Position numbers and translations under genes: made by a program
Shown: one piece after another, positions 48,177-55,835 of the stretch
How the letters are laid out: each line of letters begins with the position of its first letter
Position numbering within the stretch: position 1 is the first letter of the stretch
From: Candidatus Binatia bacterium
GTDB lineage: Bacteria > Desulfobacterota > Binatia > HRBIN30
Length of the DNA: 64,000 bases
Direction: 5' to 3'
Assembly: GCA_026415395.1 (NCBI GenBank)
Contig: JAOAHD010000016.1
Span: forward strand, 124,001 to 188,000
Notes under the pieces: generated by a model
The model's database searches: none
The model's input: only the letters and a program-made list of their open reading frames with translations
Told to the model about the DNA's origin: nothing

Positions 48177-49906
48177 AGTGCGGCAATTGCCTCTTCGAGC
48201 TCTTGTTGGCGGAACAATGCCGCGTAGGTGCCGCCCCGCATGAGGAGCTGGTCGTGACGACCCACTTCCACTACGCGCCCGCGCTCCAACACAACGATGG
48301 TGTCCGCGTATCGCACCGTTGAGAGGCGGTGCGAGATCAAGATTGTCGTCCGCTCGCGCAACACAGGCAGCAACCCTTCCAGGATGCGCCGCTCGGTCTC
48401 AGCGTCGACACTCGAAAGAGGATCGTCCAACACCACAATCGGCGCCGGTGAAAGCAGCGCCCGCGCCAGGGTCACGCGCTGCTTCTGTCCACCGGAAAGC
48501 AGCACGCCGCGCTCACCGACCATTGTGTCCAGGCCGCGCGGCAACCGCTCGAGATCCTGCTCGAGCCCGGCCAAACGCACCGCCCGCCAAATCTCGTCGT
48601 CGCTCGCGTGCTCCGCCGCAAACGCAATGTTCTCCCGCAGGGTTGCAGAGAACAAAAACGGATCCTGCGGGACGACGCAAACGGTTCGGCGCAGCGTCGA
48701 AAGCGGCCACGACCGCAGGTCGTGCCCATCGATGTGCACGGTGCCTGAGATTGGGTCCCAGAGGCGCGGCACTAGGGCAGCGAGCGTCGTTTTGCCTGCA
48801 CCCGTTCGCCCCACGATAGCAACGAGGGCCCGCGCCGGGATCCGCAGGTTTAGCTCGCGCAGCGCCGGGGTGCGCTCTCGCCCAGGGTAGGCAAACGTGA
48901 CGTTACGAAATTCCACTTCCCCGCGGACCTCCCGAGGCGAGATGGGGCGTGGCGCTTCGGCAATCGTCGGCTCGAGGGACAGAATTTCTTCCAAACGGCG
49001 CATCGCCGCCCGCCCGCGCTGGAAAACTGAGAGAATCCAGCCCAGGGCCATCGTTGGCCAAGCCAGCAGGTTCAAGTAACCCAGAAAGGCAACCAGATCC
49101 CCCACCGTGAGCTGGTTGCGGATCACCAGGTACCCCCCATACCAGAGAACCACCAACGATCCCGCTCCGGAGGCTAGCCGCATCAGCGGGAAGAGGCGTC
49201 CGCGAATGCGCGCAAGTTCCACACTGACCGATTGAAAGCTGTCGTTGGCTTTGCGGAAGCGCTCGATCTCGATTTCCTCCGCGGCGTGCGCACGCACGAT
49301 GTGGGCGCCGCTCACATTCTCTTGTACGAGTGCGGCAAGTCCGGCCAAACCCTCTTGAACGCGGAGAGTTCCCTCCATCAATCGGCGGCTCAAGAACTTC
49401 ACCACCCCCAGCAATACCGGGTATGGTGAGAGTGCCAGTACCGTCAGCCACGCGTCGAGCTGGCACATGATGGCAAGACCGTACGCGTAGTACAGCGGCG
49501 TGTTGATCAGGTTCAGCACACCGGGACCGAGAACCATCCGTACGGCTGTAACGTCGTTCACCAGGCGCGACATGACATCCCCTGTCGGATTGCGACGATA
49601 GTAAGACACGGGCAAGCGCAGGAGATGAGCAAAGAGATCGTTGCGGAGGTCGTACTCGACATCACGCCCCACATTGAAGATCAGCGCCCGCGAAAACGTG
49701 CGGGCCACAGCTTGTGCGATCGCAATGACCACAACCAGCAACGCGAACTGCACAACTTGCGCTCCGTGACCCAATGCGGCAGAGTCCACCGCACGCTTGA
49801 GCAGGTACGGAATCGCCATCGCCATTGTTGCAGTGAGCAATAGGGCAAGGGCGCCCGCCGCATAGCGGCCACGATAGCGACGCAAGTATCCCCACAATCG
49901 GCTCAT
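48173..49906 (-). CDS. Half-size ABC exporter, degenerate Walker B partner
   Basis: A 577-residue type I ABC exporter half: six transmembrane helices in about 15-300, then an ATPase with Walker A G-R-T-G-A-G-K-T-T, a canonical L-S-G-G-Q-K-Q-R signature, and Walker B I-V-V-L-D-D-P-L-S-S-V-D, where the catalytic Glu is replaced by Asp; I-S-H-R-L-S follows. This matches the degenerate subunit of heterodimeric exporters such as TM287/288. It is translationally coupled to the 46332-48176 gene by a 4-base overlap. Confidence 0.93.
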   Translation of the reverse strand: MSRLWGYLRRYRGRYAAGALALLLTATMAMAIPYLLKRAVDSAALGHGAQVVQFALLVVVIAIAQAVARTFSRALIFNVGRDVEYDLRNDLFAHLLRLPVSYYRRNPTGDVMSRLVNDVTAVRMVLGPGVLNLINTPLYYAYGLAIMCQLDAWLTVLALSPYPVLLGVVKFLSRRLMEGTLRVQEGLAGLAALVQENVSGAHIVRAHAAEEIEIERFRKANDSFQSVSVELARIRGRLFPLMRLASGAGSLVVLWYGGYLVIRNQLTVGDLVAFLGYLNLLAWPTMALGWILSVFQRGRAAMRRLEEILSLEPTIAEAPRPISPREVRGEVEFRNVTFAYPGRERTPALRELNLRIPARALVAIVGRTGAGKTTLAALVPRLWDPISGTVHIDGHDLRSWPLSTLRRTVCVVPQDPFLFSATLRENIAFAAEHASDDEIWRAVRLAGLEQDLERLPRGLDTMVGERGVLLSGGQKQRVTLARALLSPAPIVVLDDPLSSVDAETERRILEGLLPVLRERTTILISHRLSTVRYADTIVVLERGRVVEVGRHDQLLMRGGTYAALFRQQELEEAIAAL

Positions 49907-49971
49907 GGCCCCTGCATCTTCTCACACGCCAACTGCCGTGCAACGGCAGTGCGCACCAGGCCCACAAAAGC

Positions 49972-50004
49972 CGAGGGCTTTCAGACCGAGTCTGAAAGCC
50001 CTCG
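49972..50004 (-). terminator. Hairpin terminator after the FG-GAP lipoprotein gene
   Basis: A 15-base perfect stem (49972-49986 with 49990-50004) around a 3-base loop, followed on the minus strand by a short T-run (CTTTTG). It lies 26 bases past the stop of the 50031-51689 gene and before the ABC exporter gene. Confidence 0.85.
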
Positions 50005-50030
50005 CCCCAGCTGCTTCGAGGATCTGCGCC

Positions 50031-51689
50031 CTATTGGAGCGAGCCGCGCCACACTTCGATGGAACCAAAGTAGCCACGCTCGGGCGGTTTCGGGGCTTCG
50101 GCTGCCGTGGCTGCCCCACTTTTACCCTGATCCTTTTCGCCGCCGCCAAACAAGCGGCCCAACCAACCACGCTCCTTAGGCTTCTTTGCTGGCTTCGGGG
50201 CCAGGTCGCCAGACCGGAATGTGGGTGGAAGGACGTCGCCAAAGGCTACACCAATGTCGAGAACGCCGTCACGATCGATGTCCGCTAGGCCGACCCCCCA
50301 GGTGCGCTCGCGGCCATCATGGGGAAGCCCGGCCGATTCGGGAAGCATGGTAAAATTCCCTTTCCCGTCGCCTAAGAAAGCGAACACTCCGTACACACCA
50401 CCGATTTCACGGGTATTCGTCTTCCCAGCCACGACCAAATCTGCCTTCCCGTCGTTGTTGAGGTCACCGACAGCGACACCCAAAGCGTTCATCAACGGCA
50501 AGCCATGTCCGTTCTGCACCGGAGCGCAAACGCCGGGTACGCACTGAGCTGGGTTCCCTTCCGCGTTGCATTGCTGCCCCACGTTCTTTGGGAGATCACA
50601 CTTCGGCTCTTCCGGTTCGCGTCCGGGGCGTGGGGGCGAAGGGTCGATGCAATCATCGTCGGTAAAACAGGAAGAACCACGGGTACCTTTCACACAAACG
50701 CCCTTACACACGTGCGTCGCACATGAACCGCCCGGACAGTCGGCAGACGAGGAGCAATAAAGGCCATCGTTGGCTCCTCCCACACATTGCCGAGAGTCAG
50801 TTGCCACATAGCCACCGGCTTCCGTTTGCAGGAATACCACCGGACCACGCGATTGATCTGTGGCGACAACGTCCGGACGACCGTCGCCATTGATGTCCCC
50901 TACGGCGACACCCCAGTACAGCCCATGGACTTCCGGAGCCGGCATGCCTGCCGAAGCTTCTTGCCAATTACCGCGACCATCTCCCAGCCACACCCGGGGG
51001 CCGGCAGAGTAAGCAGCGACGACGTCAAGGTTACCGTCACCGTTCATGTCACTCATCAAGACCGAGTTGCCCCACTCGCTGTGCGCCAGCCCTGTGGAGC
51101 TTTCTCGCCAGACTCCTTTGCAATTGCCGGTAAATGCCCGCACCCCTTCTTCGGAAGCCGCAACGGTTACGAGGTCGAGGCACCCGTCCTTGTTGAAGTC
51201 GCCCAACGCCACGTCCTCACAGCCAATCGTTGGCAAGCCTGCGGAGGCCGAGGTCCACCGACCGGTGCCGTCGCCCAGGAATACGAACACTCCCTTGCAA
51301 TGGTCGGCAATGGCGACATCCATCTTGCCGTCACGGTTCACATCGCCGAAGTCCATCCCGCCCCCGCAGAACGACTCGCGCGGCAAACCCGCAGACGCAT
51401 CCTGCCAATTACCCTTCCCATCGCCAGCCCAAATCCAAGGGCCGTCGGCTAAGCGTGATACCGCGCCTAAGTCGGCAAAGCCGTCGTTATTTATGTCGCC
51501 AAATGCAATTTGGCTCTTCCAGATCTTTGAGGTCGGCAGGCCAGTGCGAGCCGGCGTGTAGCGCGGCACCTTGCCGGAGACACGCACCGCCTCCTGCGTA
51601 GCCGGGGGCTTTTTTGCAGGGCACCCGCTCAACACGGTCGCGGCCGGCCACACTAATGTCACAATCAACAACCATTCCGCTTTCCTCAT
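50031..51689 (-). CDS. FG-GAP/VCBS repeat lipoprotein with Cys-rich insert
   Basis: A 552-residue predicted lipoprotein (leader V-L-S-G-C at about residue 22). Seven FG-GAP/VCBS-type repeats of the form G-D-x-N-x-D-G-x-x-D-x-x-x-A are visible (for example F-G-D-I-N-N-D-G, L-G-D-F-N-K-D-G, V-G-D-L-N-N-D-G, L-A-D-I-D-R-D-G), alternating with W-Q-x-A-S-A-G-L-P segments. This suggests a seven-bladed calcium-binding propeller. Between the fifth and sixth repeats a Cys-rich insert (about 90 residues) carries a C-x9-C-x5-C-x4-C module. A charged Lys/Pro-rich segment precedes the C-terminus. A strong ribosome site (AGGAGTAGGTAG) precedes ATG 51689. Surface adhesion or ligand-binding is inferred only. 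Confidence 0.85.
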   Translation of the reverse strand: MRKAEWLLIVTLVWPAATVLSGCPAKKPPATQEAVRVSGKVPRYTPARTGLPTSKIWKSQIAFGDINNDGFADLGAVSRLADGPWIWAGDGKGNWQDASAGLPRESFCGGGMDFGDVNRDGKMDVAIADHCKGVFVFLGDGTGRWTSASAGLPTIGCEDVALGDFNKDGCLDLVTVAASEEGVRAFTGNCKGVWRESSTGLAHSEWGNSVLMSDMNGDGNLDVVAAYSAGPRVWLGDGRGNWQEASAGMPAPEVHGLYWGVAVGDINGDGRPDVVATDQSRGPVVFLQTEAGGYVATDSRQCVGGANDGLYCSSSADCPGGSCATHVCKGVCVKGTRGSSCFTDDDCIDPSPPRPGREPEEPKCDLPKNVGQQCNAEGNPAQCVPGVCAPVQNGHGLPLMNALGVAVGDLNNDGKADLVVAGKTNTREIGGVYGVFAFLGDGKGNFTMLPESAGLPHDGRERTWGVGLADIDRDGVLDIGVAFGDVLPPTFRSGDLAPKPAKKPKERGWLGRLFGGGEKDQGKSGAATAAEAPKPPERGYFGSIEVWRGSLQ

Positions 51690-52032
51690 CTACCTACTCC
51701 TCGTTCCCCCGGGGTCGCCGCCCCCTCCTTAGCGGCTCATGGTTACGTGGCTGGGGCTAAATCATTTGCAGTTAAAGTGGCTGCGCTTCTACCAAACAGC
51801 CTGAGGGGGGTCAAGCGTGTGGCAAAACGCGTTTTTGCTAGCTCTTCGGCTGCTCAGGTTCGGCTTTTCAGCTTGACAAGGTTTGGGGGTTGCAGTATTT
51901 GGGCGGGGCTTTCATAGTGTGGCTCGTTGGTGCCGGAACGGGGTTCCTTCTAATGGCGTGCAGAACACTTGGCGTTTGTCGCTAATCCGGCACTGCAGCC
52001 AGCTCTCTTCCGGCGAAGAAAGGAGAAAGCGG
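51690..52032. other. Divergent promoter region, no gene seen
   Basis: This 343-base region lies between the FG-GAP lipoprotein (minus) and the first of three tandem exported genes (plus). It holds the plus-strand promoter at 51873-51901 and a leader of about 125 bases. The minus-strand gene has a good ribosome site here, but no clear promoter was seen for it. Confidence 0.6.
51873..51901 (+). promoter_or_regulatory. Sigma-70-type promoter for the tandem exported genes
   Basis: A perfect TTGACA at 51873-51878, then a 17-base spacer and TATTTG at 51896-51901. It points at the 52033 gene with a predicted transcript start near 51908. Confidence 0.6.
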
Positions 52033-53196
52033 ATGCGAGTGAAGAAGCGGTTTTGGGGCTTGGGGACGTTGGGAGCCTCCGCTCTCGGCGTGCTTCTTTG
52101 GTCCAACGTTGGAATGAGCCAAGAAGTTCGCAGCGTGACGAGCGAAATCAGCGGTTCCGTGGTCGTGTATCCTAAGGTTGTGTGGGACGGCACGCGGGAC
52201 ACAATTATCCAACTTAGTAACACCGGCAACAGCTTGGCGTTCGTCCATTGCTTTTACGTCAATGGCGCTCCGGCCAATCCCAATCAGCCTGTCGGGCCGA
52301 GCAATCCCCCGCTCTGGACGGTGACGGATTTCGAACTTGTCCTCACGCGCCAGCAACCGACGATGTGGGTAGCCAGTGCTGGGCGGCGAGTGGATCATAC
52401 GAGTCCGTTTGGAGTTTACGGGGCCGGGTTCGACCCAGGGTTGATCCCCCCGGTTCCGCAGGGTTTCACTGGGGAGCTTAAGTGCGTGCAAGTGGATGAA
52501 ACGGGCCAACCCTGGCCTGGAAACCGCCTCAAGGGCGAAGCGACGATTCAACGAGACGACGGGGATGTGAGCACGTACAACGCCATCGCACTGCCGGCCA
52601 ACACGGCCAATCTTCCGGGCCCTGATCTCGAACTCACTCTGACGGACGCCAATTGGGGTGGCGAATATGCCGCCTGCCCGGACACCACGATCTTGAACCA
52701 CTTCGCTCATGGCGCGGCGCAGCTTTCTCTATCTTCGGCGACCTCTCTCGGCGGTTTGGGCCTGTGTGCCGGAAACAATTGCCCCGTGAATACCATGCTC
52801 ACGGTGGTTCCTTGCACGCAGGACTTTGAAGCGGGCCGGCAAACAACCGTGACGTTACAGTTCCTGACGTGGGATGAGTTCGAAGCGCGACTGAGTGGGA
52901 GTTTCTCGGTGACTTGCTGGCTTACCGCCCCCTTAGGGCAACTCTCGGCGGCATTCACTCCGGGAGCTCTCGGCGGCTCCACGACCCGGCACACGCGTTT
53001 CCGGCCAGTTCCGGGTCAGGGCGGTGTGTTGATGGTAGCAGAGGAGATGCGGGTAACATCGACGGGAGCGACGGCCATGGCAGCGTACAATCCCTACGTG
53101 CAAGGAAACCGTTATGACGGCGCAACCCAAGGCGAGAATGACGACCCGCTGCCCGCACCGAATGCGACTGACGTTATCTCGGTTCCGGTCGAGTAG
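52033..53196 (+). CDS. Exported protein, first of three tandem paralogues
   Basis: A 387-residue protein of unrecognised family. A signal peptide (T-L-G-A-S-A-L-G-V-L-L-W-S-N-V-G-M-S-Q) is followed by S-G-S-V-V-V-Y-P-K-V-V-W-D, R-D-T-I-I-Q-L-S-N-T, D-F-E-L-V-L-T-R-Q-Q-P, G-E-L-K-C-V-Q-V-D, T-I-L-N-H-F and V-V-P-C-T-Q-D-F, all shared with the next two genes. Six or more Cys may form disulfides. No enzyme motif or transmembrane segment beyond the signal was seen. AGGAG at 52021 precedes ATG 52033; the frame is open further upstream without signal-like sequence. Confidence 0.78.
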   Translation: MRVKKRFWGLGTLGASALGVLLWSNVGMSQEVRSVTSEISGSVVVYPKVVWDGTRDTIIQLSNTGNSLAFVHCFYVNGAPANPNQPVGPSNPPLWTVTDFELVLTRQQPTMWVASAGRRVDHTSPFGVYGAGFDPGLIPPVPQGFTGELKCVQVDETGQPWPGNRLKGEATIQRDDGDVSTYNAIALPANTANLPGPDLELTLTDANWGGEYAACPDTTILNHFAHGAAQLSLSSATSLGGLGLCAGNNCPVNTMLTVVPCTQDFEAGRQTTVTLQFLTWDEFEARLSGSFSVTCWLTAPLGQLSAAFTPGALGGSTTRHTRFRPVPGQGGVLMVAEEMRVTSTGATAMAAYNPYVQGNRYDGATQGENDDPLPAPNATDVISVPVE

Positions 53197-53244
53197 CACG
53201 TCATGCAGGGCCATCTGCTGGTGGTGAGGAAAGGAGACGACGTG

Positions 53245-54492
53245 ATGAGCACCATGACGCTAACGAAACTCGCTAGGGCGCTGTGGGTTTTGGCCCTCGG
53301 AGCGGCAACTGTTTGGGGCGCGGGCTCGGCCAACGCAACGGTGGGATCCGATTCGTCAGGCGCGATTTTGGTTTTCCCCAAAGTGGTTGTGGACACAAGC
53401 GGCGTGCTGTTCGGGAGGCCGACGGACACGGAAATTCAAATCACTAACACTTCGAACTCGATTATCGCTGCCCGTTGCTACTGGGTAAACGCCACTGGGC
53501 ATTGCAGCAACGCGCCGACGGTGGCGTGCACGCCGGAGACAGCCAGTCAACGCTGCCCAACTGGTGGCCGCTGTCTCGAAAGCTGGACCGAAACCGATTT
53601 CCGTTTCCGGCTAACCAAACGGCAGCCGATTTCTTTCAATGCTGCCGACGGCTTGACAACTTTTCCTTTAACTGGGGGCACCCAGGGGCCCGGAGGCCAA
53701 ACCAACGCCGACTCTTCGATTCCTCCCGTGCCTGAGGATCCGTTCATCGGTGAACTCAAGTGTGTGCAGGTGAACCCGGACGACTTCCGGCCCACCCCCG
53801 GGCTGAACCCGGCCAACAATGCTGCTGGAGACCTCGCAGGCCACGCGACCATCGTTTCCGCGTCGAGCGGCGCGCCAGCGGACATCGATGCCCGGAAGTA
53901 CAACGCGATCACCCTGAAGTCGACGACGGCGAACGACAACAACGATACCCTCATCCTCGGCGGACCCGGAGCAGAATACGATGGCTGTCCCAATGTGTGG
54001 ATCCTCAACCATTTCTTCGATGGTGCATCCATTCCATCCCATTTCTCCGGTGGTAATCAGGGAGTTACCCAGACGGCCGCCACGGACATCACCGTTGTCC
54101 CCTGCAGCGAGGACTTTCTGCTGCAGGAAAACAACCTCGGGGGAGCAACCTTACAATTCCTAATTTTCAACGAGTTCGAGCAACGGTTCTCGAGCTCCAC
54201 CCGCTTTACCTGCTTCCGTGAGGTCCAGTTGTCGGATATCGACACGCGGCCCGGTACGGCGGACAATCAGTTCTCGATTTTTAGCGCTGGCGTGCAAGGC
54301 ACACTCAGCGGGCAGACACGCATCCGTTCTGTGCAAGGAAGCGAGCGTGCCAACGGCATCATGGTCGTGGCAGAACGTTTCCTCACGATTTCGGATGGGG
54401 CAGCCCCCCGCGTCAACACCAGTGCTGAGAACGTTCACTTTACCGGCAGCCGTGATCGCTCTGACTTGATCATCTTGAGCCCGAACGACTAG
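53245..54492 (+). CDS. Exported protein, second of three tandem paralogues, with Cys insert
   Basis: A 415-residue paralogue of the neighbouring two genes. The signal peptide ends near A-G-S-A-N-A. Shared elements include S-G-A-I-L-V-F-P-K-V-V, T-D-T-E-I-Q-I-T-N-T, D-F-R-F-R-L-T-K-R-Q-P, I-G-E-L-K-C-V-Q-V, I-L-N-H-F-F-D-G-A and V-V-P-C-S-E-D-F. Compared with its neighbours it carries a Cys-rich insertion near residues 85-115 (H-C-S-N-A-P-T-V-A-C to G-G-R-C) resembling the cysteine module in other secreted proteins of the window. ATG 53245 or GTG 53242 are both possible after AAGGAG. Confidence 0.75.
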   Translation: MSTMTLTKLARALWVLALGAATVWGAGSANATVGSDSSGAILVFPKVVVDTSGVLFGRPTDTEIQITNTSNSIIAARCYWVNATGHCSNAPTVACTPETASQRCPTGGRCLESWTETDFRFRLTKRQPISFNAADGLTTFPLTGGTQGPGGQTNADSSIPPVPEDPFIGELKCVQVNPDDFRPTPGLNPANNAAGDLAGHATIVSASSGAPADIDARKYNAITLKSTTANDNNDTLILGGPGAEYDGCPNVWILNHFFDGASIPSHFSGGNQGVTQTAATDITVVPCSEDFLLQENNLGGATLQFLIFNEFEQRFSSSTRFTCFREVQLSDIDTRPGTADNQFSIFSAGVQGTLSGQTRIRSVQGSERANGIMVVAERFLTISDGAAPRVNTSAENVHFTGSRDRSDLIILSPND

Positions 54493-54521
54493 GCTATCCC
54501 ACTTGATCGGGAAGTTTCGGA

Positions 54522-54550
54522 GGGCAGAAGCACAACGCTTCTGCCCTTTT
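54522..54550 (+). terminator. Hairpin terminator after the second tandem exported gene
   Basis: A 10-base stem (54522-54531 with 54537-54546) with a 5-base loop, followed by a TTTT run. It sits 30 bases after the stop at 54492 and before the third paralogue, so that gene likely has its own promoter or relies on read-through. Confidence 0.85.
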
Positions 54551-54650
54551 ACTTTTCTAGGAGCCAACTGCCTCGACCTACCAGGACTCACCGCCGCAGA
54601 AAGCACCCAAGCTACTTCGATGACGGTGAGAAATGCGTTAGGAGCGAGCT

Positions 54651-55703
54651 ATGCGAAACTCCCAGTGCCGTGCGTCGATCCCGATGAAGAAATGGATTGT
54701 AAGCCTGTTGGTAGCTGCTGCTTCTCTCACGAGCCTCCCCGTGCACAGCGAGATGGGAACAAATCAGCCAGGTGCCCTCGTGTGGTTCCCGAAGGTCGTC
54801 CGCGATGCGGATCGGGACACGATCATCCAGCTCACCAACACAACTGGCGTGCGAGTGTCGCTCCTCTGCATCTACGTCAATGGCGCCCCTGATCCGGCAA
54901 CCGGCCAGCCGCTTTGGCAAACCGTTGACTTTCAAATTGCACTGACCCGGCAGCAACCCAGCTTCTGGGTTGCCAGCATGGGCCTTGGCCCGCAGCCGTC
55001 GGACGGACGCCCGGCCGACCTCCATCCTGGACTCGTACCGCCGCTGGCGGAGGGATTTCTTGGCGAGCTCCGCTGTGTGGTGATCGACGAAGGAGAAATA
55101 CCGAGCTCGCGCAACGCACTCATTGGCGAGGCCACAATTGTGAACCGGTCGACCGGCGCTCAGGAGAAGTACCCCGCTTTTACCTTCCGGGGTATTGGCA
55201 CCAACAACCGCGACAACATTCTCGCCCTGGATGATCGCGAATACAGCGCCTGCCCTCGGATCCTGATGTTCAATCACTTCTACGCGCAAGCGCCGGACCC
55301 AATCACCGGAAGCCCGGTCGACACGCGCGTCACCTTTGTCCCTTGCAGCGCTGATTTCAATCGAGCAGTCCCGACGACTACGAATCTTCTCTTTGAAACA
55401 TTCAACGAGTTCGAACAGCGCCTCTCTGCCAGTCTAACGGTCACCTGCTTTGCTGACTTACCACTCCCGTCGATCGATAGCCCTTCCGATCCAACGCGCT
55501 CAGTGTTCCACTTCGCAACTCAAGGCACGATCGCTGGGCAAACCCGAGTGCGACCGGTGCCGACACGGTCCGTCCAACACGGAGTGGGCGTGATCTTGCT
55601 TGGGACCGAGTCCGTGAGTGGCAACCGCACCGCGACAATCACCCCCCACTTTATCGGCGGAGCCCTTCAAGGCGATGTGATCGTGCTGCCGACTTCGTTC
55701 TAA
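54651..55703 (+). CDS. Exported protein, third of three tandem paralogues
   Basis: A 350-residue paralogue, the shortest of the three. After a signal peptide (I-V-S-L-L-V-A-A-A-S-L-T-S-L-P-V-H-S) come P-G-A-L-V-W-F-P-K-V-V-R-D, R-D-T-I-I-Q-L-T-N-T, D-F-Q-I-A-L-T-R-Q-Q-P, L-G-E-L-R-C-V-V-I-D, Y-S-A-C-P-R and F-V-P-C-S-A-D-F, aligned with the other two. AGGAG sits several bases before ATG 54651; a later ATG at 54684 would also give a signal peptide. No function can be assigned. Confidence 0.78.
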   Translation: MRNSQCRASIPMKKWIVSLLVAAASLTSLPVHSEMGTNQPGALVWFPKVVRDADRDTIIQLTNTTGVRVSLLCIYVNGAPDPATGQPLWQTVDFQIALTRQQPSFWVASMGLGPQPSDGRPADLHPGLVPPLAEGFLGELRCVVIDEGEIPSSRNALIGEATIVNRSTGAQEKYPAFTFRGIGTNNRDNILALDDREYSACPRILMFNHFYAQAPDPITGSPVDTRVTFVPCSADFNRAVPTTTNLLFETFNEFEQRLSASLTVTCFADLPLPSIDSPSDPTRSVFHFATQGTIAGQTRVRPVPTRSVQHGVGVILLGTESVSGNRTATITPHFIGGALQGDVIVLPTSF

Positions 55704-55835
55704 TCCGTACTGCTCGCCTCGCGAACCGATTGGTGGAGAAAAGCCCTGAAAATGCACCAAAAGTCGAAGGCTCTCGCAGGCCAATTGCGCCACCACGTGT
55801 GCCAAGCACGATAGTCGCCCGAGCGCAGGGGCTCG

